Positions 1 through 6,078 are shown, counted from the stretch's first letter. The stretch is DNA of 6,205 nt from Pseudomonadota bacterium (GCA_023432655.1 JAEYUK010000207.1:1-6205), one strand, 5' to 3'. Made by a program: numbers and translations. Notes: generated from the sequence alone by a model not told the origin.

Positions 1-432
1 GTTACCATTCCGAATAAGTTTTCCGGAAAAAAAATCGTCGGTGCCATGATCCTGATTAATGAAACCAGTGCGGTCTTTGGCGGCCTCTCTCGTAAGGATA
101 AAGTGGGAGTTATCGCCCATGAAATCGGCCATGCTCTAGGTCTAGGTCACACTGAAGATAAGTCGGCTTTAATGTACTATAGAACAGTCGACCAACGAAG
201 CCACCTGGGCCAGGATGACATTGATGGTATTAACTATCTTTATCCTATCCTGGGAGATGCTTTTGGTCTTAGTGACGGGCTTCTTGGTAGCTGTGGCACC
301 ATTAGTACCGATAAGAAAAATCCTCCGGGTAATCCACCGTTTTTCTTCACGATGATTACCCTGGGATTTTGTGTTTTGTTGTTTGAAGTATTAAGACTAC
401 TTAAGCGCTCTAAGACTCGTACCACGACGTGA
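1..432 (+). CDS. Matrixin-like zinc metalloprotease, C-terminal part (5' end outside window)
   Basis: The frame is open from base 1, so the ATG at 46 is probably internal and the gene starts upstream. The zinc-binding motif HEIGHALGLGH (HExxHxxGxxH) lies at 118-150, giving three His ligands and the catalytic Glu. It is followed by a Met in SALMYY, fitting the metzincin Met-turn, and by QDDIDGINYLYP, which resembles the end of the matrixin catalytic domain. About 30 residues of Gly/Pro-rich linker with one Cys (LLGSCGTI) follow. The protein ends with a hydrophobic segment (about 337-396, starting near PPFFFTMITLGF) and a basic tail (KRSKTR). Such a protease cleaves peptide bonds; the tail suggests it is anchored in the membrane with the catalytic domain on the non-cytoplasmic side (inference). 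The substrate is unknown. The last 36 bases overlap the end of the opposite-strand aminopeptidase. Family confidence is high; physiological role is unknown. Confidence 0.88.
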   Translation, partial: VTIPNKFSGKKIVGAMILINETSAVFGGLSRKDKVGVIAHEIGHALGLGHTEDKSALMYYRTVDQRSHLGQDDIDGINYLYPILGDAFGLSDGLLGSCGTISTDKKNPPGNPPFFFTMITLGFCVLLFEVLRLLKRSKTRTTT

Positions 433-2157
433 ACATTCGGCTTCATACTCTTCCAGGATGACTTTCTCTTCTGAATTCAGAAGATCCATATCTATCAAGG
501 CCGGATCAAAGCCGATATAAACGAAGGGCACGAAACGAAGCATATTAGGGAATGTTGGATGATTTTCTACCCATGCAATATTCTCCAGACGAACTCCCCC
601 AAAGCCGGGAATATAAATACCTGGCTCAATAGAAACAACTTGACCGGCCTTCATCGGAACCTGGGAGATAGTGGAAAGTCTGACTCCTGGCTCATGAACA
701 TGAACTCCTACACCGTGGCCAGTCCCGTGATTATAATCATAACCCTTTTTCCTCATGGCACCTCGGGCATATCCATCAAGTACACTACCTTTTGTCCCTA
801 CAGGGAAAACTGCAGATTGCACGGCCAGAAGCCCTTTAAGAACAAGTGTATACATCTCAATCATTTTAGGATCGGCCTTAGACTTACTCGCAAGAAATGT
901 CCTTGTTGTATCCGTGGCCCAGCCGCCTTCAAAATAGCCACCAGAGTCAAGTAGAATCATATCGTTATCTTTAATCACCACTTCATCAGATGGACTTCCG
1001 TAATGCATTATGGAAGCATTTGGGCCCACTCCTGAAATAGTATTGAAACTCTGATCAACGGCACCCTGTTCTTTGTACTTCACTGTTGTTTGGTTATAAA
1101 GATCAAGTTCCGTAATGCGCTTACCTTCTTTAATGGAATCTTTAACCCATTTAATGGTGTTAAAGATCGCCTTATCGGCCTTACGGAAGGAAGCTTCCAC
1201 TTGTTTAATTTCAACTGGCTCTTTAATCGATTGGTACTCGTAGAGACCACCGGCCTTCTCTTGCAGACGGTCGGCTCCAAAAACTTTTAAAAGCATTCCA
1301 AAATCGGAGCTATTCAACATGCCTGGATCAAACCAAACTTCATCCAGATGAAGAGTGTTTTGAAGTCGATCTAATTCTTTTAAAAGAGCACTGTATGGAA
1401 GACTAATCCATTCAATGCCAATTTCTTTTTTACATTTATCTGAAACAGGTGTTTCAGGAGTCACGAAAACATAAACCTTCTCTCTCGTGACCAAGGCTTT
1501 AGCATAAAAACTTGAGAGATAAGGAAGATGATAACCACGACAGTTGGTGATCCATGCAATAGAATCAAGAGCTGTTAAGTACATCGCCTGTTTATCGTTT
1601 TGAAAAATCGCCCGCGTTTTTTCCAGCGTATCACGACCTCGCCATTCGCGCGGAACAAACTGAATTTCCTGAAGGGCCGGAAGAGCTTCAAAAGAAATGA
1701 ATTTCGCGAGTTCTCCTCCTTCAAGAGGAACAGCTTCACCCGTCATTTGTGAGAGTCTTTTTAAATAACCTAAGGCCGTGCGATCAGCTTCATAGCCTAA
1801 TTTTTTAATGCCTAGTTTTTTTACGTCTTGGGCCAACTCTCCTGTGGTAGAGGAGTCCCCTCCCACTTTAACCACTTCCACTTCCTCTGCATCCACTTCT
1901 AAATCGGCCTGTTCATGGTAGCGACCATCCACATAGAGTCTTACTTTGCCATTTACTGGCACCAGAACCTCGGCCATCGAACCTGTAAAACCAGTGATGT
2001 AGAAGCGGTGGTTATCTTCTAAGGGAACATATTCATTCAGGAATGGGTCGAAACTTGAGATATACATCCCGTCCAGGCCACGCTCCGTCATAATTTTTTT
2101 AAGCGTTTGAATGTTAGATTTAATAGTTTGATTTGAAAGAGTGAACGTTTTTTTCAT
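397..2157 (-). CDS. Xaa-Pro aminopeptidase (aminopeptidase P, M24B family), long form
   Basis: Removes the N-terminal residue from peptides with proline in second position; probably cytoplasmic, as no signal peptide is seen. Numbered from the Met at 2157 (586 residues), residues 1-140 look like the creatinase N-terminal domain, about 150-310 a second creatinase-like domain, and about 325-530 the pita-bread catalytic domain, followed by a short C-terminal extension. The dinuclear metal ligands are all present: D404 (LLDSGG), D416 (ATDTTRT), H481 (GTGHGVG), E511 (SIEPGIY) and E525 (VRLENIA). The accessory His residues H385 (IMHYG), H477 and H488 are also kept. The length matches the three-domain XPNPEP1 type (human about 620) rather than E. 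coli PepP (about 440). Starts at 2196 and 2175 are in frame. I chose 2157 because a GAGGA ribosome binding site sits 6 nt upstream and the family-like sequence begins just after; 2175 also has an upstream GGGGAG and cannot be excluded. It is head-to-head with kynA and ends inside the protease gene. Confidence 0.93.
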   Translation of the reverse strand: MKKTFTLSNQTIKSNIQTLKKIMTERGLDGMYISSFDPFLNEYVPLEDNHRFYITGFTGSMAEVLVPVNGKVRLYVDGRYHEQADLEVDAEEVEVVKVGGDSSTTGELAQDVKKLGIKKLGYEADRTALGYLKRLSQMTGEAVPLEGGELAKFISFEALPALQEIQFVPREWRGRDTLEKTRAIFQNDKQAMYLTALDSIAWITNCRGYHLPYLSSFYAKALVTREKVYVFVTPETPVSDKCKKEIGIEWISLPYSALLKELDRLQNTLHLDEVWFDPGMLNSSDFGMLLKVFGADRLQEKAGGLYEYQSIKEPVEIKQVEASFRKADKAIFNTIKWVKDSIKEGKRITELDLYNQTTVKYKEQGAVDQSFNTISGVGPNASIMHYGSPSDEVVIKDNDMILLDSGGYFEGGWATDTTRTFLASKSKADPKMIEMYTLVLKGLLAVQSAVFPVGTKGSVLDGYARGAMRKKGYDYNHGTGHGVGVHVHEPGVRLSTISQVPMKAGQVVSIEPGIYIPGFGGVRLENIAWVENHPTFPNMLRFVPFVYIGFDPALIDMDLLNSEEKVILEEYEAECSRRGTSLRALK

Positions 2158-2162
2158 ACAAT
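2133..2162 (+). promoter_or_regulatory. Putative sigma70-type promoter for the kynA pair
   Basis: TTGAAA at 2133-2138 and TACAAT at 2157-2162, separated by 18 bp, each match the consensus -35 and -10 hexamers at five of six positions. Transcription would start near 2169 and give a leader of about 44 nt before the kynA ATG at 2213. The site lies across the first codons of the divergent aminopeptidase, and the -10 touches its start codon (2155-2157). This is a consensus match by eye. The phylum's own promoter preferences are not known from this window. Confidence 0.5.
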
Positions 2163-2163
2163 A

Positions 2164-2168
2164 TCCTC
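2164..2168 (-). promoter_or_regulatory. Ribosome binding site deciding the aminopeptidase start
   Basis: On the minus strand GAGGA is followed by six bases and then the ATG at 2157. This supports the 586-residue product over the longer in-frame starts at 2175 and 2196. The rival start at 2175 has GGGGAG seven bases upstream, so the choice is likely but not certain. Confidence 0.55.
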
Positions 2169-2202
2169 GTTCCATAAAAATACTCCCCTCTCTCATACTT
2201 GT

Positions 2203-2207
2203 GAAGG
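2203..2207 (+). promoter_or_regulatory. Ribosome binding site deciding the kynA start
   Basis: GAAGG lies five bases before the ATG at 2213. The frame is open back to an ATG at 2141, but starting there would put the putative promoter inside the gene and add 24 residues (beginning MNVFFIQYPR) that do not look like the family. The protein from 2213 begins directly with family-like sequence (YYGDYLQL). Confidence 0.65.
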
Positions 2208-2212
2208 CTTTT

Positions 2213-3310
2213 ATGAAAATTCAGCATCCAGTTTATTACGGCGATTATTTACAACTCCCTAAAATCCTTAACGCTCAAGCTCCTGAGAGTGCGAAATACG
2301 GTCCTGCGGCCCATGATGAAACTCTTTTCATCATTATTCACCAGACTTACGAGTTATGGTTTAAGCAAATCCTTCATGAACTTGACTCTATCCGTGACAT
2401 CATGCTGAAAGCATTTGTCCCTTCAACAGATCTTTCTGTGATCAAATCCCGGCTTGAAAGGATCACTAAAATTCAACAAATTCTCATCGATCAAATCCAG
2501 GTAATGGAAACGATGACCACTTTGGACTTTATGGAGTTTAGAGATTATCTGGTGCCGGCCTCTGGTTTCCAAAGTCTTCAGTTTCGATTAGTGGAAGCGA
2601 CCTTAGGAATTAAGGCCCATCATCGGATGGAAGTAGAAAAACAGTTTTTCACCTCTCGTTTAACTCCTGAAGATCGCAGTAAACTGACGGAAACTGAAAA
2701 TAAAATAAGTATTTTCGAATTACTGGAAGCCTGGCTTGAACGAATGCCCTTTAAGCTTCATGGTGAATTTGATTTTTGGGGTGAGTACTCGAAAGCTGTC
2801 AAGCTTATGCTGAAACAAGACCGGGAGATTATCTCAACTAACCCCGGGCTAAATGACACTACCAGGGCCATGGAATTAAGAAATCTGGGAATCACAGAAG
2901 AGACCTTTAATACTCTCCTGGACTCAAACCTCTACGATAAAATGCGTGCAGAAGGAAAAGTTCGCCTCTCGCAAAAGGCGATGCTTTCGGCCGTCTTCAT
3001 TTATCTTTATCGCGATTATCCGGCCCTTCAAATGCCTTTTAATATTCTAAATGCACTAGTGGAAGTTGATGAGAAATTCACGACCTGGCGCTACCGCCAC
3101 GCTATTATGGTTCAAAGAATTTTAGGCACTAAAATTGGTACCGGTGGTTCTTCCGGTCACGAATACTTAAAATCAACCACCGAAAGAAATCGTGCCTTCA
3201 TTGATTTATTTAACCTTGCCACTTTCCTCATACCAAAAAATATGATCCCAAAACTTCCATCGACTCTTCAAGGACAACTGGATATCGTTTATGATTCATT
3301 CCGATCTTAA
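2213..3310 (+). CDS. kynA: Tryptophan 2,3-dioxygenase
   Basis: Heme dioxygenase that opens the indole ring of L-tryptophan to N-formylkynurenine, the first and committed step of the kynurenine pathway; cytoplasmic. The 365-residue product has the family signatures in order: YGDYLQL (9-15); HDETLFIIIHQTYELW (34-49), with F39 and distal H43 at the active-site spacing; FRDYLVPASGFQSLQFR (109-125), with R110, which binds the substrate carboxylate, and S117; RYRHAIMVQR with H296 as the predicted proximal heme ligand; and GTGGSSG, with T310 fourteen residues after it, as in characterised enzymes. The separation between the two His residues (253) matches human TDO (76 to 328) rather than the compact Xanthomonas enzyme (55 to 240). 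The start at 2213 has GAAGG five bases upstream. The last 20 bases overlap the kynureninase-like gene, so the two are probably cotranscribed and translationally coupled. Confidence 0.97.
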   Translation: MKIQHPVYYGDYLQLPKILNAQAPESAKYGPAAHDETLFIIIHQTYELWFKQILHELDSIRDIMLKAFVPSTDLSVIKSRLERITKIQQILIDQIQVMETMTTLDFMEFRDYLVPASGFQSLQFRLVEATLGIKAHHRMEVEKQFFTSRLTPEDRSKLTETENKISIFELLEAWLERMPFKLHGEFDFWGEYSKAVKLMLKQDREIISTNPGLNDTTRAMELRNLGITEETFNTLLDSNLYDKMRAEGKVRLSQKAMLSAVFIYLYRDYPALQMPFNILNALVEVDEKFTTWRYRHAIMVQRILGTKIGTGGSSGHEYLKSTTERNRAFIDLFNLATFLIPKNMIPKLPSTLQGQLDIVYDSFRS

Positions 3311-4484
3311 AAAACATTATTCACGTTTTCTTGAAGGTCACGGTTCAAGTCTTCATCTGGCGGCCCACTCACATCACTTCTGGCCCGATGTCACCCGGGA
3401 CGCTCAGATTGAGTATTGGGATGATTGCGCTAAAAGTAGTGATGAAAAATGGAATAAGATTTTTTCTGAAGTCATACCGAAAGCTCAAAAACATATTGCT
3501 AAAATTTTGAACTTGAAAGATCCCGGACAGATTGCCTTTGCTCCCAATACCCATGAACTTACAAGTCGTCTCCTCTCGTTATTTTTGGGTAAGAGTTCAT
3601 TATCCGTTTTAACAACCACGAGTGAATTCCATTCCTGGAAAAGACAAATGTTAAGACTTAAAGAACTTCCGCAAGTGGCCCTTACAACTGTCTCCACGGA
3701 GCTGCTTCTTAATGATCGACGCTCTTTTATTAAAGAATTAAAAACAAAATTAAAAAGCTCTCCAGATATTTTCTTCATCAGCCAGGTCTTCTTTGATTCA
3801 GGTCTCGCACTGACTGATTCTGAGTTAATAGAACTTTATGATGCTAAGACTCCTGCGACTTTAATGGTGGTGGATGGCTATCATGGGTTTGCCGCACTTC
3901 CGACTAATCTTTCTACCCTTGAAGGAAAAATCTTCTATCTAGGTGGAGGCTATAAGTACGCTCAAGGCGGCGAAGGTGCGGCCTTTATGGTTATTCCTAA
4001 AGGTGATTGGCGTCCGGCCTATACGGGATGGTTTGCTGAATACGCTAACCTTTCTCAAAAACCCGGGGCCCAAGTAGGATACTCCGGTGATGGCATGGCC
4101 TTCATGGGGTCAACTCAAGATCCTTCAGGTCTCTACCGCTTTAATGCCACCTGGGACCTCTTTGATGAACTAGGTTTAACGGTTTCTTCAATCCACACTC
4201 ACGTAAAATGCCTCCAAGAAGAACTTGTTAAGGCGCTGCCTGAGAGTTTCCTTAGAAGGTTCAATCTTACTCCTCTCTTTAAGAGTCTCGACTGGCATGG
4301 GCACTTCCTGACTTATTCAGCAAGGAACCCCGAAGAGGGAGAAGTTATTCAACAGATCTTAAGGGATAAAGGAATTCTTAACGATCGACGAGGCGATCGG
4401 CTTCGTTTTGGGCCAGGTCTCTACCATGATTTGTCGGATATTAAAGATTTCCAAGAGCGCCTCAAAAAAGTGGCAATGGGTTAA
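3291..4484 (+). CDS. Kynureninase-like PLP-dependent enzyme (aminotransferase class V fold)
   Basis: Fold-type I PLP enzyme of 397 residues. Its best guess role is kynureninase: kynurenine plus water to anthranilate plus alanine, following the dioxygenase encoded just upstream. The kynureninase-like marks are the ...FFDSGLALTD segment (167-176), DGYHG with D195 and H198 for the PLP ring, GYKYAQGGEG with K222 as the Schiff-base lysine, and a TGWF motif after the lysine. The spacing of D195, H198 and K222 is close to known kynureninases (human 250, 253, 276). It deviates elsewhere: the usual N-terminal DGNSLG-like segment is replaced by LAAHSHHFWPD (23-33), and the FPTD-like segment by SEFHSWKRQ (111-119). 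The ATG at 3291 lies inside the end of kynA with only a weak GGAT upstream, which fits translational coupling. It could instead be another C-C or C-S lyase of the class V group. I am sure of the fold and cofactor, less of the substrate. Confidence 0.9.
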   Translation: MIHSDLKKHYSRFLEGHGSSLHLAAHSHHFWPDVTRDAQIEYWDDCAKSSDEKWNKIFSEVIPKAQKHIAKILNLKDPGQIAFAPNTHELTSRLLSLFLGKSSLSVLTTTSEFHSWKRQMLRLKELPQVALTTVSTELLLNDRRSFIKELKTKLKSSPDIFFISQVFFDSGLALTDSELIELYDAKTPATLMVVDGYHGFAALPTNLSTLEGKIFYLGGGYKYAQGGEGAAFMVIPKGDWRPAYTGWFAEYANLSQKPGAQVGYSGDGMAFMGSTQDPSGLYRFNATWDLFDELGLTVSSIHTHVKCLQEELVKALPESFLRRFNLTPLFKSLDWHGHFLTYSARNPEEGEVIQQILRDKGILNDRRGDRLRFGPGLYHDLSDIKDFQERLKKVAMG

Positions 4485-4535
4485 AGAAAAACTGACTAAT
4501 TAGGCTAAGGTTTTCCTGATATTCAACCGATAGAG

Positions 4536-4574
4536 TCCCCAGATGCAAACAAACTTGATTGTAAAAGCTGGGGA
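4536..4574 (+). promoter_or_regulatory. Inverted repeat that could mask a ribosome binding site
   Basis: TCCCCAG at 4536-4542 is perfectly complementary to CTGGGGA at 4568-4574, giving a 7-bp, mostly G-C stem with a 25-nt loop. The loop could form a small inner helix, ACAA (4549-4552) with TTGT (4559-4562). The 3' arm contains GGGGA, the only Shine-Dalgarno-like sequence before the small-protein ATG at 4578. In RNA the stem would therefore hide that site. There is no T-run after it, so it is not an intrinsic terminator. Any regulatory role is inference. Confidence 0.4.
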
Positions 4575-4577
4575 AAT

Positions 4578-4739
4578 ATGACCATCAAACTAGGTTCGAT
4601 CGTAATGGTGTTAATGGTATTCTTTATCGCCAAAATTTCTTTTGAAACGGCCATGGCAGAAAAAACACCAGAAGCTTTTGATGAACGTTCACCAGCAGCA
4701 ATTGATCAAAGTTATAAAAACCACATCACGAGACGCTAA
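4578..4739 (+). CDS. Small secreted or membrane-anchored protein, 53 residues, function unknown
   Basis: The ORF has 53 codons from ATG at 4578 to TAA at 4737-4739. The N-terminus has a basic residue (K4), a hydrophobic core of about 15 residues (GSIVMVLMVFFIAKI) and an A-x-A motif at residues 25-27 (SFETAMA, then EKTPEA). It therefore looks like a signal peptide with cleavage after A27, or an uncleaved single membrane anchor. The mature part would be about 26 residues, polar, with balanced charge and no Cys, ending in TRR. GGGGA lies three bases before the ATG, closer than usual and inside the inverted repeat at 4536-4574. It follows the kynureninase-like gene by 93 bp on the same strand and could be read through from it; I see no convincing promoter of its own. 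Its end overlaps the end of murD by 14 bp. I do not recognise the family. The organised signal-like N-terminus in a non-random arrangement is the main argument that it is real. Confidence 0.6.
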   Translation: MTIKLGSIVMVLMVFFIAKISFETAMAEKTPEAFDERSPAAIDQSYKNHITRR

Positions 4740-6054
4740 AAGCTTCCCGTGCCCATTCTTTGAACTTCTCTCCCCGATCAACATAATTTTTAAATTGATC
4801 AAATGAAGGAAATGCCGGAGAGAAAACTAAATTCCCACTTAATCCTTCTTCTCGGGCCTTTTGAAAAACAGTTTTTAAATCAAAAGCTTTCTCAACCACA
4901 AAATCTTTTTCTAATTCTTGAAACAATCTCTCTGTGACTTCTCCAATCGCAAATATCTTCGCAATTTTACCTTTGTAAGGAAGAAGATCCGGCAGGAGCT
5001 GATCGTTCTCATTCCTGAGTTTTCCTCCGAGGATTAAGTATAGAGGAGCAGTGCTTCCGTCGAAGGCCTTGATCGCAGTGGTTGTGGCGAGCGAGTTAGT
5101 GGACTTAGCATCGTTATAGAGAGTTAACCCATCACGAGTCAGGACATACTCTAAACGGTGAGGAACACCCGAGAACTCATTAATGAATTTTTGAAAGAGC
5201 TCTTGAAGGTTAGGAATAGCGAGAAGACTTAACACCTTCCAGGCGGCATAGAAGTTGGCCTCATTATGTTCCCCGCGGACCCGGGCCTTTGAAAAATCAA
5301 ATTGCTTCTTAAATTCTTCCGGAAGAGCACCTTTGGTGAAGTAGGATTTATTTGAAGCATGATCCTTAATTTCATCAAGATAAGGATTCTCTGTTCCTAG
5401 AATGAGATGATCATTTTCATTCATATTAAGTAGCATTCTAAATTTCGCGCGAGCGTAGTCATGGACTTCATCGTAGCGTTCAGAGTGATTTGGGAAAATA
5501 TTTAAAATTAAACCAATATGAGGATGAAACTCTTTAATTGTTTCCAGTTGAAAGCTTGAAACTTCAATCACTGCATAATCAACCTTCTCTTCACTGAGGG
5601 CCAGGTCGCAGTATGGTATTCCGATATTTCCCCCGCAGAAAACTTTTTTTCCCGCCAGGGTAAGAGCTTCACTGATCATCGTCGTGGTGGTGGTTTTTCC
5701 ATTGGTCCCCGTGATAGCAATAACCGGTATGTCTTTGGTCTCACGGTAGGCGTATTCAATTTCTGAAATGATAGGAACACCCTTCTCTACAGCTTTTTTA
5801 AGCGCCGGGTGAGAGGTGGGAATTCCGGGAGAAATGACAATTTCATCCATCTTATGAAAATGAACGGCGAAATCATCTTCTGAGAAACAAGAACAGGAAC
5901 TGCATATCCCATCCAGCCCCTCGGTTTCAAACCAGACCTTACTATCCCCTCGATTCACCACATATAGGTCTTGTTTATGCTTTCTCGCGAGTTTAACCGC
6001 AGCTTTACCAGATTTACCCATGCCAAATACGGCCACTTTATTTATCTTGTTCAT
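4726..6054 (-). CDS. murD: UDP-N-acetylmuramoyl-L-alanine--D-glutamate ligase (MurD), divergent
   Basis: Cytoplasmic ATP-dependent Mur ligase adding D-glutamate to UDP-MurNAc-L-Ala in peptidoglycan precursor synthesis. The 442 residues are close to E. coli MurD (438). In order: a Rossmann-like UDP-binding N-domain with GMGKSG (11-16) and ISPGIP (74-79); the ATP P-loop ITGTNGKTT (114-122, K120); GGNIG (141-145); EVSSFQLE (164-171); NHSERY (189-194) with the carbamylated-lysine candidate K204; HNEANFYAAW (263-272); VPHR (297-300); NDAKSTN (314-320); LGGKLRNEND (342-351); and FSPAFPSFDQFKNYVDRG (411-428). The last motif and the overall order point to MurD rather than MurC, E or F. Several usually conserved positions differ: N189 where MurD has Asp, NDAKSTN for NDSKATN, and FSPAFPS for LSPACAS. 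The ATG at 6054 has AAAGG 11 bases upstream, a loose spacing. It stands alone, between the small gene (tail overlap) and a divergent unknown gene, with no other cell-wall genes visible. Confidence 0.9.
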   Translation of the reverse strand: MNKINKVAVFGMGKSGKAAVKLARKHKQDLYVVNRGDSKVWFETEGLDGICSSCSCFSEDDFAVHFHKMDEIVISPGIPTSHPALKKAVEKGVPIISEIEYAYRETKDIPVIAITGTNGKTTTTTMISEALTLAGKKVFCGGNIGIPYCDLALSEEKVDYAVIEVSSFQLETIKEFHPHIGLILNIFPNHSERYDEVHDYARAKFRMLLNMNENDHLILGTENPYLDEIKDHASNKSYFTKGALPEEFKKQFDFSKARVRGEHNEANFYAAWKVLSLLAIPNLQELFQKFINEFSGVPHRLEYVLTRDGLTLYNDAKSTNSLATTTAIKAFDGSTAPLYLILGGKLRNENDQLLPDLLPYKGKIAKIFAIGEVTERLFQELEKDFVVEKAFDLKTVFQKAREEGLSGNLVFSPAFPSFDQFKNYVDRGEKFKEWAREAFSVS

Positions 6055-6078
6055 AAGCTATGATACCTTTGGAAATCT

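Noticed and set aside
283..297. LLGSC as a lipoprotein lipobox in the protease
   Set aside because: Lipoboxes act at the end of an N-terminal signal peptide; this Cys lies downstream of the catalytic domain.
559..954. 131-codon plus-strand open frame opposite the aminopeptidase
   Set aside because: It lies wholly inside the well-supported M24B gene, has no family-like motifs and no clear ribosome binding site; treated as a shadow frame.
2141..2212. 24-residue N-terminal extension of the dioxygenase
   Set aside because: The extension overlaps the putative promoter, lacks family similarity, and a good ribosome binding site serves the ATG at 2213.
3485..3778. 97-codon minus-strand open frame opposite the kynureninase-like gene
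   Set aside because: Fully antisense to a strong coding region, with low-complexity content and no recognisable features.
4487..4516. Possible terminator after the kynureninase-like gene (GAAAA near 4486 against TTTTC near 4515, with palindrome CTAATTAG at 4496-4503)
   Set aside because: The stem is A-T rich and broken by mismatches, so too weak to call an intrinsic terminator.
4682..4691. Palindrome TGAACGTTCA
   Set aside because: A ten-base palindrome inside the small ORF, away from any start, with no second copy; no reason to call it an operator.
4700..4803. Direct repeat AATTGATCAAA at 4700-4710 and 4793-4803
   Set aside because: A few repeated 11-mers are expected by chance in a window this long; both copies are in coding sequence.
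6059..6064. TATGAT as a -10 for the gene starting at 6079 (and TATCAT on the other strand for murD)
   Set aside because: No acceptable -35 at 16-18 bp for either strand. The plus-strand start would fall at about 6071, inside the ribosome binding site, and the murD one would be almost leaderless.
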